A stretch of DNA of 32,166 nucleotides, from assembly GCA_030697365.1 (NCBI GenBank), contig JAUYQH010000019.1:1-32166 (forward strand). The letters are read 5' to 3'. Position numbers and translations under genes: made by a program. This stretch comes from Novosphingobium sp. GTDB taxonomy: Bacteria; Pseudomonadota; Alphaproteobacteria; Sphingomonadales; Sphingomonadaceae. The notes under the pieces are model-generated. The model was not told the DNA's origin, ran no database searches, and worked only from the letters and a program-made list of their open reading frames with translations. Of the stretch, positions 25,542-32,166 are shown one piece after another (the first letter of the stretch is position 1; the number at the start of each line of letters is the position of its first letter).

Positions 25542-26471
25542 TTAGCTTGTCGCTTCGCCGCCATCCTTGAGTGCACTGATCCGCTCCGAGCAAACCGCGT
25601 GGACCACGCGGCCAAGCTCCTCGACCTGCGCGCCGAGCCATTCGAGCTCGTCCTTGGTGATGCGGTAGTGCTTCGAATAGCGGGCTTTGACGTAGGCTTC
25701 CTTGAGCTTCTCAAACCGCGAACGGTCACGCCGCGTGTCGCGCGGCCAGACGTAAGTCAGTCGCGGATCGATCCGCTCGGCCTGCGTGCGCAAGAAACCG
25801 AGATTGTGGACGTGAGGGGTGTAGAATGTGCAGACAAGCAGCACACAGTGGTAAAGAAACTCCGTCGTTTGATGGAGGTCGAACGCGGATGGCTTCAGGA
25901 AACCCTTCTCAATACCAAGCCTTGAGAGTTCGAACCGCTGCATTGCGATAGGAAACCACTCGTCAAAATATTCGCACGCCATCGCCAGCGCCTGCGCGGG
26001 CGTCTTGGGCTTGGGGGTGTGCAGCGGAATGTCGTCGGCCTGGTAAAGCGCTACCCCGTCCTTTGCGACGTCCATGAAGAAGTAGCGGCCGTGCGCGAGC
26101 CCGTCGTTCACTTCGCCGAGTGTGTGGACGATGAAATTGACCGGGGTGCGCAGCGCCTTGGTGATCGCCAGCTCGTCGTCGAGGCGCTGCTCGAGCTTGA
26201 GCCAGAAGGTAACGCGGTCGGTCACCCGCTTGTCGTTGACGACGATCAGCAGGTCGAAGTCGGACTGGTAGCCCTTGGCGGTGTGCGGCTCGTCGACCCA
26301 CCCGCCGCGCGCGTAGCTTCCGTAGAGGATCACCTTGAGGATGCGCGCCTTGCGCTTCCAGCCGTTGGTGGCGAGCGCAGTCGCCTCGGCGAACTCCTCG
26401 AACACGATCTGCACCACGCGTTCGAGCTCGCGCTGCTTGGTCGGCGGGAGGTGATCGAGATCGGTGCGCAT
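25542..26471 (-). CDS. Nucleotidyltransferase-HEPN fusion protein
   Basis: This is a 309-residue protein. The N-terminal minimal nucleotidyltransferase domain has GSYARGGW (Gly51-Ser52) followed by SDFDLLIVV, with metal-binding Asp71 and Asp73. The C-terminal half (about 158-300) is an all-helical HEPN domain (ALAMACEYFDEWFPIAMQRFELS, FLYHCVLLVCTFYTPHVH, KARYSKHYRI). MNT and HEPN proteins often form toxin-antitoxin pairs in which the transferase modifies the HEPN RNase; here they are fused, a known arrangement in alphaproteobacteria. ATG 26471 is preferred because AGGA lies about 9 nt upstream and the family begins near MRTDLDHLPPTKQRELE. An upstream ATG at 26564 would add 31 atypical residues. 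Confidence 0.82.
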   Translation of the reverse strand: MRTDLDHLPPTKQRELERVVQIVFEEFAEATALATNGWKRKARILKVILYGSYARGGWVDEPHTAKGYQSDFDLLIVVNDKRVTDRVTFWLKLEQRLDDELAITKALRTPVNFIVHTLGEVNDGLAHGRYFFMDVAKDGVALYQADDIPLHTPKPKTPAQALAMACEYFDEWFPIAMQRFELSRLGIEKGFLKPSAFDLHQTTEFLYHCVLLVCTFYTPHVHNLGFLRTQAERIDPRLTYVWPRDTRRDRSRFEKLKEAYVKARYSKHYRITKDELEWLGAQVEELGRVVHAVCSERISALKDGGEATS

Positions 26472-26940
26472 CTTCCGGAATCCTAACCGGACATCGCTTG
26501 CGAAGTCCACCACCTGCCGGGCGAGGCGTGATCTGGAAGCAATAGCTCGAACAGAATGGGCCAACGTTCCGCAGATATTAAGGCGGATTTCCAGCGGATT
26601 TTCGGCCCTACTTCCTCGTTTTCAAGCGTTGGGCACAATTGAGCAACTGCGTCCATTTTGGCGCGAAAGGACCAACACGGGGAACCGGTCCTGGGATTAA
26701 CGATTTTCGTTCGAATTGCGGATTATTCATTCCGACAACGCCCACTGCGGGCGCACGACCGGGTTCCGGCGGCATGTCCAGGCTTCCCGCTAAAACCGCC
26801 GGTGCACGCCCCAACGCGTGCTTCCAAGGCCCGGCTCTCTCGCAGCTCGGATGCGCAAGATGTTATTTTGCTATTATAAAATAGCTTGGGGTTGGTCTTC
26901 TTCGCATCGTTGAGCGGCGGCTGATGGAGTCGCGACAACG
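26472..26940. promoter_or_regulatory. Intergenic promoter region of the lasso peptide operon
   Basis: About 470 bp separate the divergent nucleotidyltransferase-HEPN gene and the lasso precursor; no credible gene is visible. The clearest signal is an AT-rich patch at 26861-26883 containing the inverted repeat TATTTT-N8-AAAATA (26864-26883), with TATTAT and TATAAA as possible -10 elements. It stands out in GC-rich DNA about 70-90 bp before the precursor start. No convincing -35 is seen, so an alternative sigma factor or activator is possible. Confidence 0.4.
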
Positions 26941-26954
26941 AAAGGAACCGAACC

Positions 26955-27089
26955 ATGACCGACCGTGAACTGACCGACGAGACCATCGAGCTCGGCACCG
27001 CCTCGGAAGTCACCCGCGGCACCGCCGTCATCGACAACGACGTCGGCGGTCAGCCGCTGCGCTTCCTCGCCGGCATCGCCGACGACTGA
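26955..27089 (+). CDS. Lasso peptide precursor
   Basis: This 44-residue precursor is preceded by AAAGGA 8 nt upstream of the ATG. Leader residues 1-21 end ELGTASEVTR, with the leader Thr20 at the -2 position that lasso proteases require and a Leu-Gly-x-Ala-Ser motif known from astexin-like leaders. The predicted core is residues 22-44: it starts GTAVIDNDVGG and ends FLAGIADD. Gly1 would be joined to the side chain of Asp8 (whole-peptide Asp29), giving an 8-residue ring. Asn at 7 and Val at 9 exclude other usual ring sizes. Arg15, Phe16 or Leu17 are candidate plug residues. From memory the core resembles sphingopyxin II. Hand-calculated monoisotopic mass of the cyclised core is about 2295.15 Da. 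The maturation genes follow directly. Confidence 0.9.
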   Translation: MTDRELTDETIELGTASEVTRGTAVIDNDVGGQPLRFLAGIADD

Positions 27090-27099
27090 TCGACGGTTG

Positions 27100-27127
27100 G
27101 GCGCGCGCTCCGCTCGGGGCGCGCGCC
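27100..27127 (+). other. Strong hairpin between precursor and B genes
   Basis: GGCGCGCGC (27100-27108) and GCGCGCGCC (27119-27127) form a perfect 9-bp GC stem with a 10-nt loop, beginning 10 bases after the precursor stop codon. No T-run follows, so it is probably a partial attenuator or 3' stabiliser that makes the precursor mRNA more abundant than the enzyme mRNA. Confidence 0.6.
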
Positions 27128-27142
27128 TGCGCTGGCCGGACC

Positions 27143-27805
27143 ATGTCGATGCACCACGTCTTGCGCCCGGGACTGTCCTTTTGCAGGATCGCCGATGTCG
27201 CTTTGTTTCTCGATTTGCCGCGCGACCGTTATTTCCGCCTTCCCGACCGTCTTAATGCCGCATTTCTCGCGCTGGTGGCCGGGACGCTTCCCGATGACGC
27301 CGCTCTGGGTCTGCTCGGATCGGCTCGCGTGATCGTGCCGGGAGATGTCCCTCTTCCGTTCCAGCCCGTCGACTACACGCTGCCGGTCGAGAGCAGCCCT
27401 GCAATCTCACGGGGACCGTTCCGCCTCGGCGACGTGGCGCGCGTGATCGCGACCCAACATCGGGTCGAGCGCCGACTGGGCAAGTCGGCATTGATCGACG
27501 TGCTCGACGATGTCTGTCGCAGGCGCAACGGCTGCGTTGCCACGGAACTTGCTGGCGAAGGTGGCGCGGCGCGCGCCGTGCGCGCTTTCGAGTTTGCCCG
27601 GCTGCTGCACTCCGCCGCCAACCGCTGCCTGCCGCGTTCGATCGCGCTTGCGCTTTGCCTCGCCCGCGAAGGCGTGCGCGCGGAGGTCGTGCTTGCCGTG
27701 AAGCTCGCCCCATTCGCTGCGCACTGCTGGGCACAGACCGGCGATGCCGTACTCAACGACACACCCGAGGAGGTCGCGCGGTACACGCCGATCCTGGTCG
27801 TTTGA
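27143..27805 (+). CDS. Lasso peptide B protein (leader recognition and transglutaminase-like protease)
   Basis: This is a 220-residue fused B protein. The N-terminal 80 residues fit the PqqD-like leader-recognition element (LSFCRIADVALFLDLPRDRYFRLP, then a helix NAAFLAL). The C-terminal part is the transglutaminase-like cysteine protease, with Cys162 (RCLPRSIALALCLA), His194 (AAHCW) and Asp206 (LNDTPEEV) as the expected triad. It removes the leader at Arg21/Gly22 and presents the core to the cyclase. ATG 27143 has only a weak GGA just upstream; ATG 27149 is an equally good start. Its stop overlaps the cyclase start, so the two are coupled. Confidence 0.92.
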   Translation: MSMHHVLRPGLSFCRIADVALFLDLPRDRYFRLPDRLNAAFLALVAGTLPDDAALGLLGSARVIVPGDVPLPFQPVDYTLPVESSPAISRGPFRLGDVARVIATQHRVERRLGKSALIDVLDDVCRRRNGCVATELAGEGGAARAVRAFEFARLLHSAANRCLPRSIALALCLAREGVRAEVVLAVKLAPFAAHCWAQTGDAVLNDTPEEVARYTPILVV

Positions 27806-29529
27806 CCCCGGTCCGGTTCCTTTTGTCCGTGCCGCTCGGAAGCCATCGCAAGTGCTGTGAAATCGCGCATGTGAAGGAACCGGGCCAATTACGACTCGAC
27901 CGATTATCGGCATGGTGCGGGACAGAGCTGGACTGCATGACGATCGAGGGCGGCGCGATATTTGGAAGGCTCTTCCGGCGGAATTCGGCGACGCCGCTGC
28001 GAACGCTGCCCGCGGACTGTCCTTTACCTCGCGACCCGGATCGATTTGCTGCGTGGCTGACTCGCGAAACCTGGGGCGGCTGGTTCGCAGTGTTGTATGA
28101 TGCAGCCAGCCGCGAATTCGTGATCGCGCGGGATCCCGCACCGCTGCTGCCGGTCTACCGCCTCCTAGTCGGTGCGAATGTCCTGTTTTCGAGCGACCCT
28201 GCGATGTTTTCGTGCGGCGGTGCCCCGCTTCGCGTCTCCTGGGCAAACCTCGGCGCACACTTGCTTCGTCCCGAGCTGCGCACCGCCCAGACCTGCCTTG
28301 AAGGGGTGGAGGAGGTCGCGCCGGGATGGCTGAGACCGCTCGATGCCGCGGCCCCGTTCGGAAAGCGGCTGTGGGATCCGTGGGAATTCGCCGCGGCGCC
28401 GTGGCGCCTGAGCCGCCAGGAGGCAGTCGAGGCGCTGCGCGCAACCGCGGTTCAATGCGTTTCGGCCTGGGCGAGCGACGCGCGCCGGGTGGCGGTCGCG
28501 GCTTCGGGAGGGGTCGACTCGTCCTTCGTCTGCGCCGCGCTGGCAGCAGGCGAGGTGCTGTTCGACTGCGCTACGGTCGCGACGGCCGACTCGAGTGGTG
28601 ACGAAAGCGCCTACGTTCGCAAGCTCGCCTCCGCGCTCCACGTACGTGCCGTGGCGCGGACCTACGATCCCGAGGGGGTCGATCTGTCGAGGCCAGCGTC
28701 CGCCGGACTTCCGCGCCCGGTCCGCAAGACGTTCCAGCGGCCGTTCCGCCGCGCGATCGCCGAAGCCTGCGGCGAGCTTGGCGCCGACTGCGTGTTCGAC
28801 GGCAACGGCGGAGACAATCTCTTCGCCTATATCCACTCTTCGTCACCGGCGCTCGACCGGCTGTGGTCGCACGGACCAGGGCTCGGCTTTGCCCGGACGG
28901 TTCTCGACCTCAGCCGCCTGACCGACATCGGTTTGCCGGCGATGCTGCGCATGATTTCCGCCCGCGTGTTCCGGCCGCCGGCGCATACCTGGAAATCGGA
29001 CGCGCGCTTGCTCTCCCCTTCATCGGTTGCCGAGCATGAAGTCGCACCGCTCACGGACTGGCTGAATCATCCGCATGCGCGGCTTCCGGGAAAGCGGGCG
29101 CACCTGAAACTCGTGATGCGGTCCCAGAACTTTCTCAACGATCTTGCGGGGCGCGACGTCCCATTCGCGTTCTCGCCGTTGCTGAGCCAGCCGTTGCTGG
29201 AATTTTGCCTGTCGGTCCCCACCTGGAAATGGTGCAGCGGCGGCATCAATCGCTCGTTGGCTCGCGAGGCGTTCGCGGCCGAATTGCCGGCGTCGGTTAC
29301 CGCGCGCGTGTCGAAAGCGGGTCCCGACAGCTTCGTCCGCGCAATCTTTGCGCGCAATCGCAGAGGGGTGCGAGAGTTGGTGCTTGGCGGCCTTCTTCGC
29401 GACCACGGATTGATCGACGCGGATGCAGTCGAGGCGGCGTGCCGAGCCGACGAATACGGCGAAGATCCGACCGTCTATCGCTTGCTCGACCTCGCCGAAG
29501 CGGAAGCGTGGGCGCGATCATGGAGCTGA
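27802..29529 (+). CDS. Lasso peptide cyclase (asparagine synthetase homologue, C protein)
   Basis: This is a 575-residue ATP-dependent macrolactam synthetase. It adenylates the Asp8 side chain and joins it to the Gly1 amine. A degenerate Ntn-type glutaminase-like domain occupies about the first 200 residues, without the N-terminal catalytic cysteine of true asparagine synthetases. The ATP-pyrophosphatase motif SGGVDSS is at 235-241 and DGNGGDNLF at about 333-341. The start is inferred as TTG 27802, overlapping the B stop (TTGA), because the family begins with RFLLSVP-like sequence. Upstream frame sequence is a shadow of the B gene. The last 12 bp overlap the convergent isopeptidase gene. Confidence 0.9.
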   Translation: MTPVRFLLSVPLGSHRKCCEIAHVKEPGQLRLDRLSAWCGTELDCMTIEGGAIFGRLFRRNSATPLRTLPADCPLPRDPDRFAAWLTRETWGGWFAVLYDAASREFVIARDPAPLLPVYRLLVGANVLFSSDPAMFSCGGAPLRVSWANLGAHLLRPELRTAQTCLEGVEEVAPGWLRPLDAAAPFGKRLWDPWEFAAAPWRLSRQEAVEALRATAVQCVSAWASDARRVAVAASGGVDSSFVCAALAAGEVLFDCATVATADSSGDESAYVRKLASALHVRAVARTYDPEGVDLSRPASAGLPRPVRKTFQRPFRRAIAEACGELGADCVFDGNGGDNLFAYIHSSSPALDRLWSHGPGLGFARTVLDLSRLTDIGLPAMLRMISARVFRPPAHTWKSDARLLSPSSVAEHEVAPLTDWLNHPHARLPGKRAHLKLVMRSQNFLNDLAGRDVPFAFSPLLSQPLLEFCLSVPTWKWCSGGINRSLAREAFAAELPASVTARVSKAGPDSFVRAIFARNRRGVRELVLGGLLRDHGLIDADAVEAACRADEYGEDPTVYRLLDLAEAEAWARSWS

Positions 29530-31662
29530 AGGCGCCGGCGCAAGACAATTGAGCTGTGCGGCGAGCGGCGCGCCCTTCATTGCTTTCCATCGCTCGTACT
29601 GTCTGGCCTTGCTCGCGCTGCAGTCGACTTCGTGCCTGAGCCAGAACGCAAACCAGTCGATGACTCGCTCGTAAATTGCGAGGCGATGTGCCGGCTGCCA
29701 CTTAACGTGGGACTCGTTTTCGAAGACGTAGAGTTCGATGGCCTTGCCGCGGCGCTCGAAGGCATCGAGGACGTCGAGGCCGCCTTCGTATTCGGTATCG
29801 TTCGTCTGGATCAGGATCGGGGCATCGATCTTGTCGGCATTGATCGCAAGGCTGATGGGCTGCCAGAACGCATCTGCGCCCGGCTCGAGAAAGCGATAAT
29901 ATCGATCACGCAGGAAGCGCCCGAACGCCGGACCCATCTCGAGCGCGAACGAAACATGATCTTCGCAGCAGTGAGAGAGCGCGGCGACCTTGAACCGATC
30001 GGTGTGGTTGAGCGCCCACTGGGTCATCGTAGCGCCTTCGCTGAACCCGCTGATCCCCATGCGATTCGGATCGACCGCGCCGGTGGCGATCGTCAGGTTC
30101 GTTGCGATCTCGAGCGAGGATTGGACGCTGCGTCGGTCGAACCAGTCCTTGCGGTTTGCACGCATGAGATCCAGCGAAGTTTTCGCCTTGAATGCCTCGG
30201 GACCGAAGTCTGGCCGCGCAAAGCTCAGCACCGCGAAGCCGCGCGCGGCGAGAACCTGGATCGGCACTTCGTCGCCGGTCCCGCCCCGCAGGAATCCGTC
30301 GCTGTAGTACTGGACGACCACCATGGGATTCTGCTGACCCGGACGACGATCGGGCGGCAGAACCAGATCGGCGACGCTATCGACCCCCAGCGCATTGACG
30401 AAACGGAAACGCTGGACCGATCCAAGCCTGAAGCGGGAAAAGCCCGGGCTGGGCTCGTACACCGTGCGTTCGCGGCCGCTGTCCGGATCGATCGCCACCA
30501 ACCGGCGCGGCCGGGTGGCGCCTTCGCGCGCGCAGACCAGCTCCGCTCCTTCCGCGCTGCAGCCGATCAGCGCGTCGTCGGTGACCCACATCCGCCGCGG
30601 GCGCTGCTCGCCCGCGCCCCACCGCAACAGGGTCGATCGGGTTGCGGTCCAGCCAGCCGTGCGCAACGCATACAGCGTCCTTCCGTCCGCCGCCCACCAG
30701 AGCAGTTTCACGTCCTCGCATTCCGGATTGCTGCATTCCCGCGTCCGGCCGTCCGCGGCTTTCAGGATCAGCTTGGTCGGCGAAATCAGGAGCGAAGCGG
30801 TCTTCGCCGCCGTCCAGGCCGATGCGCCGCGCGGCCCGGTTGCAAAGACCCTGGCTTCCTTGGGTCTGCCGGGCAGCATCGATGGATCGAGCAACGCGAC
30901 TTCCGCCGGAGTGGCGTCTCGCGTGGTTCCCGTTGCGATATCGACGTGCGTGAGCGCGCGGGGAAATGGTCCGGTCGGAATCGGACGGTCCGCGATCGCC
31001 GGCATGAAGCGGTCGTCGAACAGGAAACCGCCCCGTGCCTCGCGGGCGATCGCATCGGTTTCCAGCCGGATCGCCGGCCTGGTCGCGACGACCAGCCCGC
31101 GCCCGTCGTCATCCCATGCAACGTCCTCGACCTCGTCGGGAAGTTCGGTGACCGGCTCGGCGTCACCAGCCGAGCCGGTTCCGACAAGCCAGACCTGGGT
31201 CCTGTCGTCGACGCGCTTGAGAAACGCGATCCGCTTCCCATCAGGTGACCAACGCGGCGTGATGACCTGCGCCATGCCGGTGCGGATCGCTGGGAAGTTT
31301 CGCAGCACCGACATAGCCCGGATGAGCTCACCGCCGCGATCGAGTTCACGTATCGGGCCATTTTTGCGAAATGGAGCTACGAGCAGACGCTGGCAGTAAG
31401 CGTTGGCTTCGGGGTTGCCGCGGCGCACGACGAAAGCGATCTCACGCCTGTCCGGCGACACCGCGAAGGGGCTGGGGCTCGGGCCCGTGTCCACCCGTCC
31501 GATGTCGGCGATGGTCGCGAGGTCACGGGCGCCGAGCAGGGTCGAGCTTGCTGCGGGCTGCGGATCGAGACCCTGGCAGGGATCGAGCGCTGGAAGCGGC
31601 GCTGCCGTTGCCGGCAGCACCGCTTCGGCGGCGAGCAGGACCGCGGCTAGCGCGCTCACCAC
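29518..31662 (-). CDS. Lasso peptide isopeptidase (S9 prolyl-oligopeptidase family, AtxE2-like)
   Basis: This is a 714-residue exported serine peptidase. A signal peptide (SALAAVLLAAEAVLPATAA) precedes a WD/Kelch-like beta-propeller (about 45-430; WSPDGKRIAFLKR, VAWDDDGRGLVVATR). The C-terminal alpha/beta-hydrolase domain has Ser541 in GISGFSEGA and His652 in NESHVKW, with Asp622 or Glu624 as the acidic partner. Spacing is close to that reported for AtxE2. Such enzymes cut the isopeptide bond and linearise the lasso peptide after import. The start is a GTG overlapping the stop of the upstream receptor gene (GTGA), so receptor and isopeptidase are coupled. Its 3' end overlaps the cyclase gene in the opposite direction. 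Confidence 0.9.
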   Translation of the reverse strand: MVSALAAVLLAAEAVLPATAAPLPALDPCQGLDPQPAASSTLLGARDLATIADIGRVDTGPSPSPFAVSPDRREIAFVVRRGNPEANAYCQRLLVAPFRKNGPIRELDRGGELIRAMSVLRNFPAIRTGMAQVITPRWSPDGKRIAFLKRVDDRTQVWLVGTGSAGDAEPVTELPDEVEDVAWDDDGRGLVVATRPAIRLETDAIAREARGGFLFDDRFMPAIADRPIPTGPFPRALTHVDIATGTTRDATPAEVALLDPSMLPGRPKEARVFATGPRGASAWTAAKTASLLISPTKLILKAADGRTRECSNPECEDVKLLWWAADGRTLYALRTAGWTATRSTLLRWGAGEQRPRRMWVTDDALIGCSAEGAELVCAREGATRPRRLVAIDPDSGRERTVYEPSPGFSRFRLGSVQRFRFVNALGVDSVADLVLPPDRRPGQQNPMVVVQYYSDGFLRGGTGDEVPIQVLAARGFAVLSFARPDFGPEAFKAKTSLDLMRANRKDWFDRRSVQSSLEIATNLTIATGAVDPNRMGISGFSEGATMTQWALNHTDRFKVAALSHCCEDHVSFALEMGPAFGRFLRDRYYRFLEPGADAFWQPISLAINADKIDAPILIQTNDTEYEGGLDVLDAFERRGKAIELYVFENESHVKWQPAHRLAIYERVIDWFAFWLRHEVDCSASKARQYERWKAMKGAPLAAQLNCLAPAPSAP

Positions 31663-32166
31663 TGTCTCGCGATGGTGACCGCCACGAACCGGCCGATTGG
31701 CGAATAGTTGGTCGAATCGTAGGGGGTGTCGGTCGGGCCGGCGACGCGGATGGCCGGCGGCTCGCGGTCGAGGATGTTGTTGACCACCAGCGACAGCGAG
31801 AGCCCGGCTTCTCCGGGCGGGCCGGGAATGAGGTCGTAACGAGCGAAAACGTCGATGGTCGCGCTTGGCTTGATCCGCGACCGCGTCGCAAACCGCCTGT
31901 CGGCGAGCGCGCCAAGATAGTTGATCGCGCCGCCGAGCATCGACCGGTCGGAGCGATAGGCGATGTCGCCGCGGATGCGCGTCCTGGCCGGGTTGAATAC
32001 AGTTCCGGCGAGCTGGACCTCGGGAAGCGCCGCGGTCAGTTGCTGCGTGCTGTCGAGCCAGGTCCCCGCGAGCGCCAGCGACAGGCTCCTGCCCGAGCCG
32101 AGGTCATGCCGCCAACTTGCCTGCGCATCGATCCCGTGGATCTTCTGGACCGCGACATTGCGATTG
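31656..32166 (-). CDS. TonB-dependent receptor of the lasso locus, C-terminal part (cut by window end)
   Basis: The last 169 or so residues of an outer-membrane receptor are present, open to the window edge. They are barrel strands with alternating pattern (GIDAQASWRHDLGSGRSLSLALAGTWL, LSLSLVVNNILDREPP) and end in an aromatic residue (VTIARQW). LVVNNILD is the last-loop motif of many sphingomonad TonB-dependent receptors. It is translationally coupled to the isopeptidase gene, which points to uptake of the lasso peptide. The plug and signal peptide lie outside the window. Confidence 0.9.
   Translation of the reverse strand, partial: NRNVAVQKIHGIDAQASWRHDLGSGRSLSLALAGTWLDSTQQLTAALPEVQLAGTVFNPARTRIRGDIAYRSDRSMLGGAINYLGALADRRFATRSRIKPSATIDVFARYDLIPGPPGEAGLSLSLVVNNILDREPPAIRVAGPTDTPYDSTNYSPIGRFVAVTIARQW

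Noticed and set aside
25430..25729. Minus-strand 99-codon frame ending FEIGDERGEMPRWGVTPRGWTAKF
   Set aside because: Most of it overlaps the nucleotidyltransferase-HEPN gene out of frame; only the last 35 codons lie in intergenic sequence and I recognise no domain.
26639..26884. Possible second lasso precursor upstream of the first
   Set aside because: The 81-codon frame has no Thr at -2 before a Gly core and no Asp/Glu at ring positions 7-9; nothing else small upstream fits either.
29632..31248. Long open frame (538 codons) opposite the isopeptidase gene
   Set aside because: It is the complementary strand of a GC-rich gene with clear signal peptide, propeller and catalytic motifs; the translation is low-complexity Arg/Ala/Gly-rich.
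1..32166. CRISPR arrays, rRNA genes, riboswitches and a lasso ABC exporter gene
   Set aside because: I found no regularly spaced direct repeats, no rRNA sequence, no recognisable riboswitch and no ABC transporter motifs in the window.

Overview
The window looks like chromosomal DNA of a GC-rich alphaproteobacterium, most likely a sphingomonad (Sphingomonas, Novosphingobium or Sphingopyxis type). I infer this from base composition, two large TonB-dependent receptors, secreted glycosidases of types common in that group, and a lasso-peptide locus with isopeptidase and receptor of the sphingomonad kind. No 16S or other taxonomic marker is present, so the assignment is an inference.

Bases 1-8664 form a carbohydrate-utilisation locus. 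A TonB-dependent receptor (168-3062) ends in a good intrinsic terminator. Three exported glycosidase-type proteins follow on the same strand: GH39-like, GH79-like, and a GH20/GH67-like protein of unclear chemistry.

Bases 8747-20959 form a hydroxyacid block. On the minus strand are a FadR/GntR regulator, tartronate semialdehyde reductase, glycerate 2-kinase, a D-2-hydroxyacid dehydrogenase and a GHL6-like glycosidase. On the plus strand are an MFS carrier and glcD-glcE-glcF-glcG (glycolate oxidase). Glycolate would be oxidised to glyoxylate, and tartronate semialdehyde would go through glycerate to 2-phosphoglycerate. Glyoxylate carboligase, which would join the two halves, is not in the window. 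glcE carries an in-frame amber codon. The same 8-N5-8 inverted-repeat motif lies upstream of the kinase operon and in the GHL6/MFS divergent promoter, and may be the shared operator.

Bases 21052-24034 are a gene-poor accessory stretch: a frameshifted NTF2-like gene, a hypothetical gene, a lone ParB-type domain, a small WYL-like protein and a 27-nt tRNA 3' end (probably serine type) that looks like an att site. An intact IS630-family element (24035-25181) sits at the edge of that site. Immediately beyond it is the 3' remnant of a tyrosine recombinase gene whose stop codon coincides with the att core and the IS target TA. By att geometry the integrated element should extend to the right, which would put the following genes on an island.

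Bases 25542-32166 hold a nucleotidyltransferase-HEPN protein and then a lasso peptide locus: a 44-aa precursor missed by standard size cut-offs (26955-27089), a fused leader-recognition/protease B protein and the asparagine-synthetase-like cyclase. A lasso-peptide isopeptidase and a TonB-dependent receptor (cut by the window end) run convergently. The predicted core is 23 residues with a Gly1-Asp8 macrolactam. No ABC exporter is visible, so this is the isopeptidase/receptor type of lasso locus, in which the product is thought to be re-imported and opened.
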